From a virus: DNA of 21,703 nt. The position numbers were made by a program, and so were the translations under genes. Below are positions 15,219-21,703 of this stretch, in pieces. Each line of letters starts with the position of its first letter. Position 1 is the stretch's first letter. The notes under the pieces are model-generated. The model searched no databases and had not been told where the DNA came from. It worked only from the letters and a program-made list of their open reading frames with translations. The stretch covers positions 1 through 21,703 of IMG/VR virus record IMGVR_UViG_3300047551_000310; one strand, given 5' to 3'.

Positions 15219-15538
15219 GACATCTCAAACCGCAGCAGCTTGGCTTGGTCTTCTAGGGCTTTCAGAGCAACACTGATCTGGTTTTTATCAGATGCTCGTC
15301 GTTCATATTCTTGAAGCCGAGCAATAGCAGCAGCAAGCCATTGAGGGCGCTCTAGTTCAGCATCTAGCGCCATAAGTTGACGAGCACGAGCCATGTAATT
15401 CTCGGCTTGACGCTCGCCAACATTCCATTGCTCCGAACAATGGCGAACAATTTGTGTTCTACTGTATGCACGCAAAAGGAGATCGTAAACGGCATTTACC
15501 CGTTCGTCGATCTCCGTGTTGGTGCCTTTTCTAGCCAC
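15215..15538 (-). CDS. terS: Terminase small subunit
   Basis: 107 residues with a GTG start at 15538 that overlaps the clamp stop by 8 bases (GTGGCTAG). Residues about 8-50 form a helix-turn-helix-like unit (VNAVYDLLLRAYSRTQIVRH, then NVGERQAENYMARARQL) resembling DNA-binding domains of small terminases. The C-terminal half is a helical oligomerisation region (LAAAIARLQEYERRASDKNQ). The protein recognises the packaging site and stimulates the large subunit. It is immediately upstream of terL with an ATGA overlap. Confidence 0.88.
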   Translation of the reverse strand: MARKGTNTEIDERVNAVYDLLLRAYSRTQIVRHCSEQWNVGERQAENYMARARQLMALDAELERPQWLAAAIARLQEYERRASDKNQISVALKALEDQAKLLRFEMS

Positions 15539-16571
15539 GTATCTGAACCGGCATGATCAAGTTGGTCTGTTCCATTGTATCAAGCGGACGAATGACGATG
15601 GGGGTGGTTGCCGTATTGGCTGAAATTACCACCTCGTCACCGTCAAGGCCTTGCAGTGCATCCAGGAGGTAGGAGGCATTGCAGGCCAGTGTAGGCAGGG
15701 TGCCGTTGCCGATGACGGTCTCCTTGCCGCCAGAGCCTTCGGATTCTGCGGCGACGGACTTGGCGGTGAGCTTGATGATGCCGTTACCGCTGACGATGGC
15801 GGCACGCTGAATGGCGACGATCAGGTCATCGCGGTCGAACTGACAGGTGTGCTTGAAGTCCTGTGGTACGAGGCTTTGCACCTGAGGGTAGGTGCCTTGC
15901 AGCAGACGGCAGATGATCTGCGCACCACCTGCTAACTGCAGGTTGGCGTAGGTGCCATCGGCTGCGATGGACAGCGGTCCATGGCATAGGCGCAGCAGCC
16001 GTGCTGGCAATACCAGGTCGATGGTGCCGTCCCAGTCGAGCTGACGAATGGCGAGGCGATGGCCGTCGGTGGCCTCGAGGGTGAGCACACCAGCTGCAGC
16101 GTGGAGATGTACGCCTTGCAGCAGGGCCTTAGCGGCATCGTTGCTGGCGGCTGTGGTGACGGCAGCGATGGCAGGCCCGAGATCGATCAGGTCCGAAGGC
16201 TCGGCCGTGATGACCGGCAGCGTGGGGAAGTCTTCGGCTTCGTGCGACTGAAGGCTGTAGGAGCCGCTTGTGGTGGCCAGCTTGAGCGATTGCCCGTCTA
16301 AGGCCACTGTGAGCGGCCCAGAGCCGTCCAGACGGCCTACGAGGTCCGCCAGCAGCCGATGGGGCGGGCAGGCGGCCCCAGGAGCCTCTACAGCGGCCGG
16401 GATGACGATGCTGATGCCGGTCTCCAGGTCATAGGTGGTGAGGCGCACGGCATCGGCTTCGGCGGTGAGCAGGACACCGCTGAGGACTTGATGCTGCTTG
16501 CCGGAACCAACGGCTTTGGCGACGGCTTTGAGGGCGGCGCTGAGATCAGCGCATGAGGCGACGAACTTCAT
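15531..16571 (-). CDS. dnaN: DNA polymerase III beta sliding clamp homolog
   Basis: 346 residues (E. coli 366) from the ATG at 16571. A longer in-frame reading from 17066 only translates the repeat region and is rejected. Clamp hallmarks: ATDGHRLAI at 167-175 (the peptide-binding pocket loop), CRLLQGTYPQVQSLVP at 221-236 (E. coli RLIEGRFPDYRRVLP), CNASYLLDALQGL at 297-309, and a C-terminal LIMPVQI matching the E. coli MPMRL tail. Three domains of about 115 residues fit a dimeric ring. The clamp would tether a polymerase, probably the host one, since none is visible here. It overlaps both the 66-residue ORF (26 bases) and terS (8 bases), so it lies at the head of the packaging operon. Confidence 0.93.
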   Translation of the reverse strand: MKFVASCADLSAALKAVAKAVGSGKQHQVLSGVLLTAEADAVRLTTYDLETGISIVIPAAVEAPGAACPPHRLLADLVGRLDGSGPLTVALDGQSLKLATTSGSYSLQSHEAEDFPTLPVITAEPSDLIDLGPAIAAVTTAASNDAAKALLQGVHLHAAAGVLTLEATDGHRLAIRQLDWDGTIDLVLPARLLRLCHGPLSIAADGTYANLQLAGGAQIICRLLQGTYPQVQSLVPQDFKHTCQFDRDDLIVAIQRAAIVSGNGIIKLTAKSVAAESEGSGGKETVIGNGTLPTLACNASYLLDALQGLDGDEVVISANTATTPIVIRPLDTMEQTNLIMPVQIRG

Positions 16572-16746
16572 CGGCGGATTGGGTGAGGGCAGAGATCTGG
16601 TCGTCGGTGTAGCCGCGGTATTTGCGGCAATGGCTGAGGAACAGATCGAAGTGGTCCAGGAAGTAGAGCGCGTCCTCTTCGCTGGGCTGCTGGCGTGAGC
16701 CAAGGCAGTCCACGTAGAAGGCGATGGCAGGAGAGGGCTGAGCCAT
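16546..16746 (-). CDS. Small hypothetical protein ahead of the clamp gene
   Basis: 66 residues from the ATG at 16746. The open frame extends further upstream, but that part lies in the repeat region. The sequence begins MAQPSPAIAFYVDCLGSRQQ, then an acidic helical stretch EEDALYFLDHFDLFLSHCRK, YTDDQISALTQSADEVRRLM. It looks like a compact all-helical protein. Its last 26 bases overlap the clamp start, so it is co-translated and may work with the clamp or the origin. I do not recognise it, and no ligand motif or clamp-binding motif is obvious. Confidence 0.65.
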   Translation of the reverse strand: MAQPSPAIAFYVDCLGSRQQPSEEDALYFLDHFDLFLSHCRKYRGYTDDQISALTQSADEVRRLMR

Positions 16747-17087
16747 GGGGTCATGGTGCCTGATCCATGGCGCTGCTGCCATGAAATGTTGCGACTTGTG
16801 ACGCCGGACGCCAAACCCATTGGCATGACTGGGTTCGGACGCAATCGGGCGCAAGTCGGACGCCAAAACCCTTGCAAACACTGGGCGGACGCAAAAACGG
16901 GGTTTCCCCTTACCCCCCCTATACGTAAAAAATGTTCACCCCGTAACATCCCCCCCCTTTCTAAAAATCTGATTTGATTTACCCCTATTTGCGTCCGACA
17001 AGGCAAGAAGGTAGATAGGGGCAAGGTTTTTGCGTCCGAAATTTGCGTCCGACTTGCGTCCGACACGGACGCAACTTGCGTCCGACG
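16747..17087. other. Non-coding origin-like region
   Basis: 341 bases without a gene, the largest gap in the window. It holds ten of the eleven iterons described separately, an AT-richer core (about 16920-16990) and five C-runs. The iterons left of the core (16805-16894) all face one way, and those on the right are mostly in the opposite sense, an arrangement that resembles an iteron-controlled origin. It also must contain any promoter for the leftward clamp-terminase operon, but I could not fix one. An origin role is inferred from the repeats and the adjacent primase-helicase gene. Confidence 0.7.
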
Positions 17088-17161
17088 TCATGCCCATGAA
17101 TCCAGCCTGAGACCCACCAATAGACGATCGCGACTCTTTCCGCCGCCTCTGTCGGACGCAA
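16805..17161. repeat. Iteron family TTGCGTCCGAC / GTCGGACGCAA, 11 copies
   Basis: Copies (complete or one to two mismatches, some truncated): reverse sense at 16805-16811, 16834-16844, 16855-16864, 16885-16894, 17064-17074 and 17151-17161. Forward sense at 16989-16999, 17030-17040, 17043-17053, 17054-17064 and 17076-17086. From 17043 to 17086 four copies lie on an exact 11-base period, one of them inverted, which puts them on one DNA face. The last copy (17151-17161) is inside the primase-helicase C-terminal coding sequence. Such iterons are classic initiator-binding sites. Confidence 0.88.
16906..16985 (-). other. G-run cluster, possible G-quadruplex
   Basis: Five runs of 4 to 8 C on the plus strand (16906-16909, 16913-16919, 16939-16942, 16950-16957, 16982-16985) give G-runs on the minus strand, with loops of 3, 19, 7 and 24 bases. 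The two short loops are favourable, but the two long ones weaken the case for a stable quadruplex. The runs sit between the left and right iteron groups. They would be in the leader of a leftward transcript only if it starts upstream of them. Confidence 0.45.
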
Positions 17162-19451
17162 GTTTCGGGAAGATCCGCCGCAATGCCGGCATCAGTAGCC
17201 GCGGTGCCTTGACCGTCCGATCAGCCGGCGGATCCATCAGCCAGCGCCCACCAGCGTCGATATAACCTTCCTCGCGATACCAGTTCTGTAGAGCGTCCCA
17301 AACGCGTTTGCAAGACACTTGTGCATTTTCATCCCAGGTCAATCCGACGGCATCGCAGAAATCCCAAAGATGGCAAGATCCACGCCTTACATCTTGCATG
17401 GCCTGGTTGCCTGTGGCGTAGTCGATACCATCCGAAACACTGAGTGCCATGCCTTCAAGAAGCCAATTTAAGAACGCTGGGCAGATTTGCTCTTGGATGA
17501 AAGATGGGTCATCCTTTAACCTTGGATCTGCCTGTAGATGCGTCGGTTCTGTTGGTGTTGCCATGAAAGTTTTGCGGAACTTAAACACGTGGAACCGCGT
17601 CTCAATGGCAGCCTGCTCACCAGTCAGTGATGGATCTTTGTTCAAATTAAACACAAACAGCACGGACGGCACAAACTGAGACTCCTGCAAACCCTTCAAC
17701 TCGTAAGACAATTCCTCGCCGCTGATTGCGGCCTTAAGTGATTGCAGGTTGTCAATACTGACGAATTGCGAGTTTTCACTGGACCAATTAACCGATGCAC
17801 CACGAAGCGGCGCGATTGGAAACTTGCGGCCTTGGTCGTACTGCCGAAAATCAGCCAGAGTGCAAGAGGTGAAATTGCGACTACCGAGCGTGTCTCGCAA
17901 CGCCGTGCGGATGGTGTCCTTGCCGTTGCTGCCTTCACCGATCATCAGCACTGCGCGAGGACGGCCTCTGGTGGCGCGATATTTGGCAAGGTCAAGGCCG
18001 CTGCCAAGGATGCGCTGGATAGTGTCACGGTCGCCAGGCTCTACGGCTTCCAGCAATCGCCATAGGTGCTGTGCGTTGGCTTGAGGGTCGTAGTCGTAGT
18101 CGGTGACGTAGGTAAAAGCCACATCCGGGTCATGCGGTGTGAAGGACAGGTCAAGCTTGCGGCCTGACCATGACCAAGACACCACGCCATTGCGGCAGTT
18201 AATGGCATTCGATGGGTTGACATCAACCGGCTTGAGGAGCCGCCGCATCCATGCCAGGGCTTCATCTACATATTTGGGACGGCGCCATGGGTAGACCGGT
18301 TCCGACTGCTTTTCGGTTCTGACATGCAGCAACGAGAGAAAAGCCGCCAGCTCAGGCGCTATCTCCTCGTCGGGCCTTGCTTGGTAATGCGTGCCATTCC
18401 AGCAATGGAGTACGCCGTCAACACAAATCCAGCGGTCACGGGGATGCTTAAAGACATGGGTGACAGCAAGATCAAGCCATTCGGTGCCGGCCTTGTCATA
18501 GAGCTGCAGGTTGACGACCTCACCATCTGATGGCTGCCGACGCGGCCGAGGCATTGGCGTCGCTGGCCTCCAGCCGTGATGCCGCGCCCAGTACCAGAAG
18601 GTGCCAGCGGTGATGCGGTCACCACCTGAGGATGCGATCTGCTCAAGGCCTTGCCATTGCGGGCTGTGCTGCTGCATCAGCTCAATGGCGAGGTCGGCGC
18701 TACCGCAGGCTTGGATCAGCCCCCAGAAGATGTTGCGGTAGATGTGGTAAGTGCCGCTACCTGGTGTGCGTGGCGGGATAACAGCAAGGGCATCACGGAT
18801 GTCGCTGATGCTGCGCTCTACTGGTTCGGTGTGCTGCTGTGCTGGCTTCTGGTGCTGATAGAAGGCCTCGGACGGCAGGACCGCTTCGATGTCGGCAACG
18901 GTGTAGCGATGGCCGGCGCTAGTGACCATCTGGCACGGATCACCGAGACTGCCATCAGCCATGGCGTAGTAGCTGCCGGGCAACCGCATGACGCGCGAGG
19001 CGTTCTTGATGCTGCGGTCGGCATCGCAATAGTCGAGTAGTCGCGCCTGCACCAGCTCCCAGTGAGCCGGTGTAATCGGATCGGTGAGAACCCAGTAGCT
19101 GTGGATGGATTTGCCGCCGGTGTTGATCTGAAACGTGGGCTCAGGCAACTTGAGCGACTGCCATGCGGTGAGCTGCCATTCGCGCGGTCGGTCGTCCCAT
19201 TCAGCAAAGAAGGCACGACAGGCGGTGATGTCGGCATTGGTGTCACCGCCATCGTTGATGACGACGTAGACGCCACGACCTTCGGCTTGCCATTGCTCGA
19301 TGAGCTTCTTGGAGGCACCACCTTTGCGGCCCTTGTCGGTGCCTTTGTCTGGGTGGTCGCGATGGAGGAAGGCGCGAAGACGGATGGCACCGGCCGGCTT
19401 GCCGAGCAGGGCAATGAACCGACGAGCTTCATCAAAGTCGATGGGCTTCAT
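17088..19451 (-). CDS. Primase-helicase (AEP-like primase, PriCT_2-like linker, SF3 helicase)
   Basis: 787 residues. Residues about 1-190 resemble phage/plasmid AEP primases: a metal-binding FFAEWDD (81-87), a GGKSIHSYWVL motif (113-122) and DRSIKNASRVMRLPG (145-159). Residues about 215-295 resemble PriCT_2 (ISDIRDALAVIPPRT and a following WGLIQACGSADLAIELM). The C-terminal half is a P4/D5-type SF3 helicase with Walker A GEGSNGKDT (505-513), a B-type NWSSEN (555-560) and a sensor stretch VLFVFNLNKD (597-606). It probably melts the origin, primes and unwinds DNA. The gene starts in an ATGA overlap with the small RHH gene and ends 2 bases from an iteron. One iteron lies inside its 3' end. Confidence 0.9.
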   Translation of the reverse strand: MKPIDFDEARRFIALLGKPAGAIRLRAFLHRDHPDKGTDKGRKGGASKKLIEQWQAEGRGVYVVINDGGDTNADITACRAFFAEWDDRPREWQLTAWQSLKLPEPTFQINTGGKSIHSYWVLTDPITPAHWELVQARLLDYCDADRSIKNASRVMRLPGSYYAMADGSLGDPCQMVTSAGHRYTVADIEAVLPSEAFYQHQKPAQQHTEPVERSISDIRDALAVIPPRTPGSGTYHIYRNIFWGLIQACGSADLAIELMQQHSPQWQGLEQIASSGGDRITAGTFWYWARHHGWRPATPMPRPRRQPSDGEVVNLQLYDKAGTEWLDLAVTHVFKHPRDRWICVDGVLHCWNGTHYQARPDEEIAPELAAFLSLLHVRTEKQSEPVYPWRRPKYVDEALAWMRRLLKPVDVNPSNAINCRNGVVSWSWSGRKLDLSFTPHDPDVAFTYVTDYDYDPQANAQHLWRLLEAVEPGDRDTIQRILGSGLDLAKYRATRGRPRAVLMIGEGSNGKDTIRTALRDTLGSRNFTSCTLADFRQYDQGRKFPIAPLRGASVNWSSENSQFVSIDNLQSLKAAISGEELSYELKGLQESQFVPSVLFVFNLNKDPSLTGEQAAIETRFHVFKFRKTFMATPTEPTHLQADPRLKDDPSFIQEQICPAFLNWLLEGMALSVSDGIDYATGNQAMQDVRRGSCHLWDFCDAVGLTWDENAQVSCKRVWDALQNWYREEGYIDAGGRWLMDPPADRTVKAPRLLMPALRRIFPKLASDRGGGKSRDRLLVGLRLDSWA

Positions 19452-19627
19452 GCCTGCTCCTGCGACTTGCTGGCCGGCAGGATGCCGTCACGGTGGAATC
19501 GCATGGCCTCCTGGATCACAAGACGCAATGTTGCAGATCGTGACAAGCCAGCTGGCCGCCAGGAATCAAGCCATTGCAACTGCTCTGGGGTCAGCTGCAC
19601 GGATAACGGATGGGCGAGGAGTGGCAT
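19448..19627 (-). CDS. Small ribbon-helix-helix type protein
   Basis: 59 residues from the ATG at 19627. The frame is open to a TTG at 19678, but this would swallow the promoter region, so 19627 is preferred. A strand SVQLTPEQLQ, helix QWLDSWR, then LSRSATLRLVIQEAMRFH gives the strand-helix-turn-helix pattern of Arc/CopG regulators. It is the first gene of the leftward arm and overlaps the primase-helicase start (ATGA). It probably represses its own promoter and perhaps the divergent HNH operon by binding the adjacent palindrome. Assignment is from pattern, since the family is too short to be certain. Confidence 0.7.
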   Translation of the reverse strand: MPLLAHPLSVQLTPEQLQWLDSWRPAGLSRSATLRLVIQEAMRFHRDGILPASKSQEQA

Positions 19628-19644
19628 GGCGCCTGCGGTGACGC

Positions 19645-19672
19645 TTGACAGGCTAGCGGGTTCCGCTAGAGT
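19645..19672 (+). promoter_or_regulatory. Divergent promoter with palindromic operator
   Basis: Rightward -35-like TTGACA at 19645-19650 and -10-like TAGAGT at 19667-19672 with a 16-base spacer. Between and over the -10 lies a perfect inverted repeat CTAGCGG-GTT-CCGCTAG (19653-19669). On the opposite strand TTGGCA and TAGCCT, 17 bases apart, could drive the leftward arm across the same palindrome. A dimeric repressor bound there would block both arms. Promoter boxes are inferred by eye. The palindrome is directly visible. Confidence 0.6.
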
Positions 19673-19696
19673 TGCCAAGCATCACGCCCAGGTTCA

Positions 19697-20125
19697 ATGG
19701 AGATAGCCCCATGCCCTAAGTGCGGGCAAGAATCGCCGTTCAAGCTCAGACCAGACACGCAGCACCATGGCGAGATTCGCTGCCCTACACATGGGCATCT
19801 GTGGATTTCAAAACCGACTGAACTAAAGACTCCACGTCGCAAGATTAATCGCGAGTTATTTGAGCTGGTGCCTGGTGATATGCAGGAGTTTTGCTGGACA
19901 TGCTTAAGGCATCGTGACTTATTGAAAACGATTAGGCCGTCAGTGTCACTGCAGGCACATCATATTTTCGAAGCGCAACATGGCGGTATAGATCATCGCG
20001 ACAACGTTCAAATTCTTTGTGATGAATGCCATGCTGCCGTACATCGAACACGTGGGCAGTTGCATCGTTATGACTCAATCTCTAATTTTCAAGCATTTGT
20101 ACGGCACGAACGACTTACGCAATGA
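19697..20125 (+). CDS. HNH endonuclease-like protein with N-terminal zinc ribbon
   Basis: 142 residues. The N-terminus has CPKCG (Cys6, Cys9) and a second metal pair around Cys29 and His32/His34, forming a probable zinc ribbon. The C-terminal half is an HNH unit: CWTC (66-69), then LQAHHIFEAQHGG with His88-His89, Asn103, CDEC (108-111) and His116. The order C..C, HH, N, C..C, H is the usual zinc-braced HNH fold. It starts the rightward operon and ends in an ATGA overlap with the winged-helix gene. It could nick phage or host DNA, serve as a recombination or packaging nuclease, or be a free-standing homing enzyme. The terminase genes are over 4 kb away on the other strand. Confidence 0.85.
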   Translation: MEIAPCPKCGQESPFKLRPDTQHHGEIRCPTHGHLWISKPTELKTPRRKINRELFELVPGDMQEFCWTCLRHRDLLKTIRPSVSLQAHHIFEAQHGGIDHRDNVQILCDECHAAVHRTRGQLHRYDSISNFQAFVRHERLTQ

Positions 20126-20379
20126 CCACCACCATCAGCATTCGCCGTTTACTTGAGCTGCGCATTAGCCATGGCGATCAATTGGCATTGGATTATCTGA
20201 GCCTTGCAGCATTGCTGCGCTACGCGCCTGGCGTGGCGTGCGTACAGCAGTTGCAGCAAAACTGGAATATCAGCCAATCAAGTGTGAGCCGTCGAATAGC
20301 GCACCTGGCGACGGCAGGATTGATCGAGGTGACCAATGGCAGTGGTGCGTATCACGTCCATGAACTGAAACTCCTATGA
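20122..20379 (+). CDS. Winged-helix DNA-binding protein
   Basis: 85 residues. It has an N-terminal helical region and then a winged-helix-like unit: VQQLQQNWNISQSSVSRRIA (turn and recognition helix), HLATAGLIEV, and a wing-like GSGAYHVHEL, similar to MarR-type regulators. The start shares ATGA with the HNH stop, and its stop overlaps the helicase start in the same way, so the three are translationally coupled. It may regulate the operon or help load the helicase. The exact target is unknown. Confidence 0.75.
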   Translation: MTTTISIRRLLELRISHGDQLALDYLSLAALLRYAPGVACVQQLQQNWNISQSSVSRRIAHLATAGLIEVTNGSGAYHVHELKLL

Positions 20380-21703
20380 ACCTCCGCCTATACCAGCAGC
20401 AGCTGGTGACTGACATTCGACTGCAGTACCAGTTAGGGCACAAGTCAGTGTTGATGGTGCTGCCCACCGGTGGCGGGAAAACTTGCATTTTCAGCCACAT
20501 CGCCCAATCCGCTGCCCGCAAAGGCAACCGCGTCTGCATCCTGGTCCATAGGCAGGAGCTGCTGGATCAGGCCAGCCGCAGCCTGCAGGCCATGGATGTA
20601 CCGCATGGCCGCATTGCTGCAGGCCGTGGCATGGATCTCAGCCATGCGGTGCAGGTAGCCAGTGTGGGCACCATTGCCCGGCGGCTGCATCTGCTGCCGC
20701 GTGACTTCCTGCAGCTGCTGGTGGTTGACGAGGCGCACCACACTACGGCTGGCACATGGTCCAAGGTGGTGCAGCATTTCCATGCCGCCAAGCTGCTTGG
20801 CGTGACTGCAACACCGGTGCGTGGTGACGGCCGCGGCCTTGGTGAGCACTACCAGGCCATGGTGCTGGGGCCCAGCGCCGCATGGCTGACAGACCATGGA
20901 TTCCTGGCTCAGGCCAAAGTGCTGGCACCACCTGGCTTCAATGGCGCTGGACTGCGCAAGCGGATGGGTGACTACGACGCCAAGCAAGCCGAGCAGCGCG
21001 TCACGGAGATCCATGGCGACTGCTACAGCCACTACTGCAGGCACCTGAGTGGCCAGACCGCAATTGCGTTCTGCTGCTCAGTGGCCCATGCCGAGGCTGT
21101 GGCGGACCTGTTCCGGCGGCAGGGCATTGCTGCTGCGAGCATTGACGGCAGCATGGATGGCCCAACACGTCGCGGCCTGCTGGAGGACCTCGGCGCCGGC
21201 CGGCTCAAGGTGCTGACCAGTTGCGCGTTGATCGGTGAAGGCGTTGACGTGCCATCTGTTGGCGGCTGCATCCTGCTGCGGCCCACGCAGTCGGTTGCCC
21301 TGCACCTGCAGATGATCGGCCGATGCCTCAGGCCCAGTGGCGACAAGGTGGCGGTTGTGCTTGACCATGTCGGCAACACGCTGCGGCTAGGCCATCACCT
21401 GGAGGATCGCGACTGGAGCCTTGATGGCGTGAAGAAGCGCGACCGTGAGTCGGCACCAAGCGTCAAGGTCTGCCCTAAGTGTTTCGCCACTGCTGCCAGC
21501 ACCGCCCAGGCCTGCCACGAATGTGGGCATCAGTTCCGCGCTGAGGTGCGTGAGCTGAAGGTGGTGGAGGGTGAGCTGCAGGAGGTCGGATTTCGCAGCC
21601 GCTACCGCGAGCAGGGCAAAGCCCAGAACCTGCAGGACTTGATCCACCTAGGCCAGAGCCGTGGCTACAAGAACCCGGTAGGTTGGGCGAAACACGTCCT
21701 TTA
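20376..21703 (+). CDS. SF2 DEAH-box helicase (partial, runs off right edge)
   Basis: 442 codons are visible. Motif I is LPTGGGKT (residues 29-36), motif II is DEAH (118-121), motif III is GVTATP (142-147), and motif VI is QMIGRCLRP (312-320), where Arg316 and Arg319 are conserved arginines. A C-terminal zinc ribbon has Cys366-x2-Cys369 and Cys380-x2-Cys383. The architecture fits phage RAD25-like or type III restriction-like helicases that unwind or remodel DNA during replication and recombination. The end (KNPVGWAKHVL) looks close to the true C-terminus, as many such proteins end soon after a GWA..(V/L) motif. It is coupled by ATGA to the winged-helix gene. Confidence 0.9.
   Translation, partial: MNLRLYQQQLVTDIRLQYQLGHKSVLMVLPTGGGKTCIFSHIAQSAARKGNRVCILVHRQELLDQASRSLQAMDVPHGRIAAGRGMDLSHAVQVASVGTIARRLHLLPRDFLQLLVVDEAHHTTAGTWSKVVQHFHAAKLLGVTATPVRGDGRGLGEHYQAMVLGPSAAWLTDHGFLAQAKVLAPPGFNGAGLRKRMGDYDAKQAEQRVTEIHGDCYSHYCRHLSGQTAIAFCCSVAHAEAVADLFRRQGIAAASIDGSMDGPTRRGLLEDLGAGRLKVLTSCALIGEGVDVPSVGGCILLRPTQSVALHLQMIGRCLRPSGDKVAVVLDHVGNTLRLGHHLEDRDWSLDGVKKRDRESAPSVKVCPKCFATAASTAQACHECGHQFRAEVRELKVVEGELQEVGFRSRYREQGKAQNLQDLIHLGQSRGYKNPVGWAKHVL

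Noticed and set aside
16572-17066. A longer in-frame reading of the clamp gene starting near 17066.
   Set aside because: The extra 165 residues would translate iterons and the overlapping 66-residue ORF in a wrong frame. The clamp fold begins at the ATG at 16571, with MKFVASCADL resembling clamp N-termini.
19628-19678. A longer RHH-like protein starting at a TTG at 19678.
   Set aside because: It would consume the whole divergent promoter and palindrome. The ATG at 19627 gives a compact RHH protein.
20445-21647. Several minus-strand open frames at the right end.
   Set aside because: They lie antisense to the SF2 helicase, whose motifs I, II, III and VI are all readable on the plus strand.
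1-21703. CRISPR arrays, tRNA genes, integrase, lysis genes or insertion sequences.
   Set aside because: I saw no regularly spaced direct repeats other than the iterons, no tyrosine or serine recombinase motifs, no lysozyme or holin pattern, and no transposase. tRNA detection by eye is limited.

Overview
This window is a contiguous piece of a tailed-phage genome (free phage, prophage or phage-plasmid) with a lambda-like long-tail (siphovirus) morphogenesis set. Everything from position 1 to 19627 is read leftward (minus strand), and everything from 19697 to the right edge is read rightward. In leftward transcription order the genes are: a small ribbon-helix-helix (RHH) regulator, a primase-helicase, an iteron-rich non-coding origin-like region, a 66-residue protein, a bacterial-type DNA polymerase III beta clamp, terminase small and large subunits, a very basic protein, two tiny ORFs, portal, head-morphogenesis (SPP1 gp7-like) protein, four small basic or hypothetical proteins, scaffold, major capsid, a probable decoration protein, a hidden 57-residue ORF, head-tail connector, two tiny paralogous proteins, head closure, tail completion, tail terminator, two tandem tail-tube paralogs, the tail-assembly chaperone pair (G and G-T by -1 frameshift), tape measure, and lambda M- and L-like minor tail proteins. 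The L-like gene runs off the left edge.

The short rightward operon holds an HNH protein with an extra zinc ribbon, a winged-helix protein and an SF2 DEAH-box helicase. The helicase is cut by the right edge. Between the two arms lies a 69-bp divergent promoter region with a perfect 7-bp inverted repeat between -35-like and -10-like boxes. It is a good candidate for the switch that controls both arms.

The replication side is the most unusual part. It combines a plasmid/phage-type primase-helicase (AEP-like primase, PriCT_2-like linker, SF3 helicase), at least eleven copies of an 11-bp iteron (TTGCGTCCGAC, both orientations, four of them on an exact 11-bp period), a cluster of G-runs that could form a quadruplex, and an intact-looking beta sliding clamp. 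No DNA polymerase is visible in the window. I infer that the phage initiates at its own iterons and loads its own clamp to capture a host polymerase. The clamp overlaps the first packaging gene, so it is made together with the late genes.

Host: not provable from the sequence. The mid-50s GC content (estimated by eye), frequent absence of clear Shine-Dalgarno sites and one HIP1 octamer (GCGATCGC, 9880-9887) would fit a picocyanobacterial (Synechococcus/Cyanobium-like) host, but a proteobacterial host is not excluded. No integrase, lysis gene, tRNA, CRISPR array or IS element was seen. Gene junctions are extremely tight (ATGA, TAATG, TGATG overlaps), indicating long translationally coupled operons.
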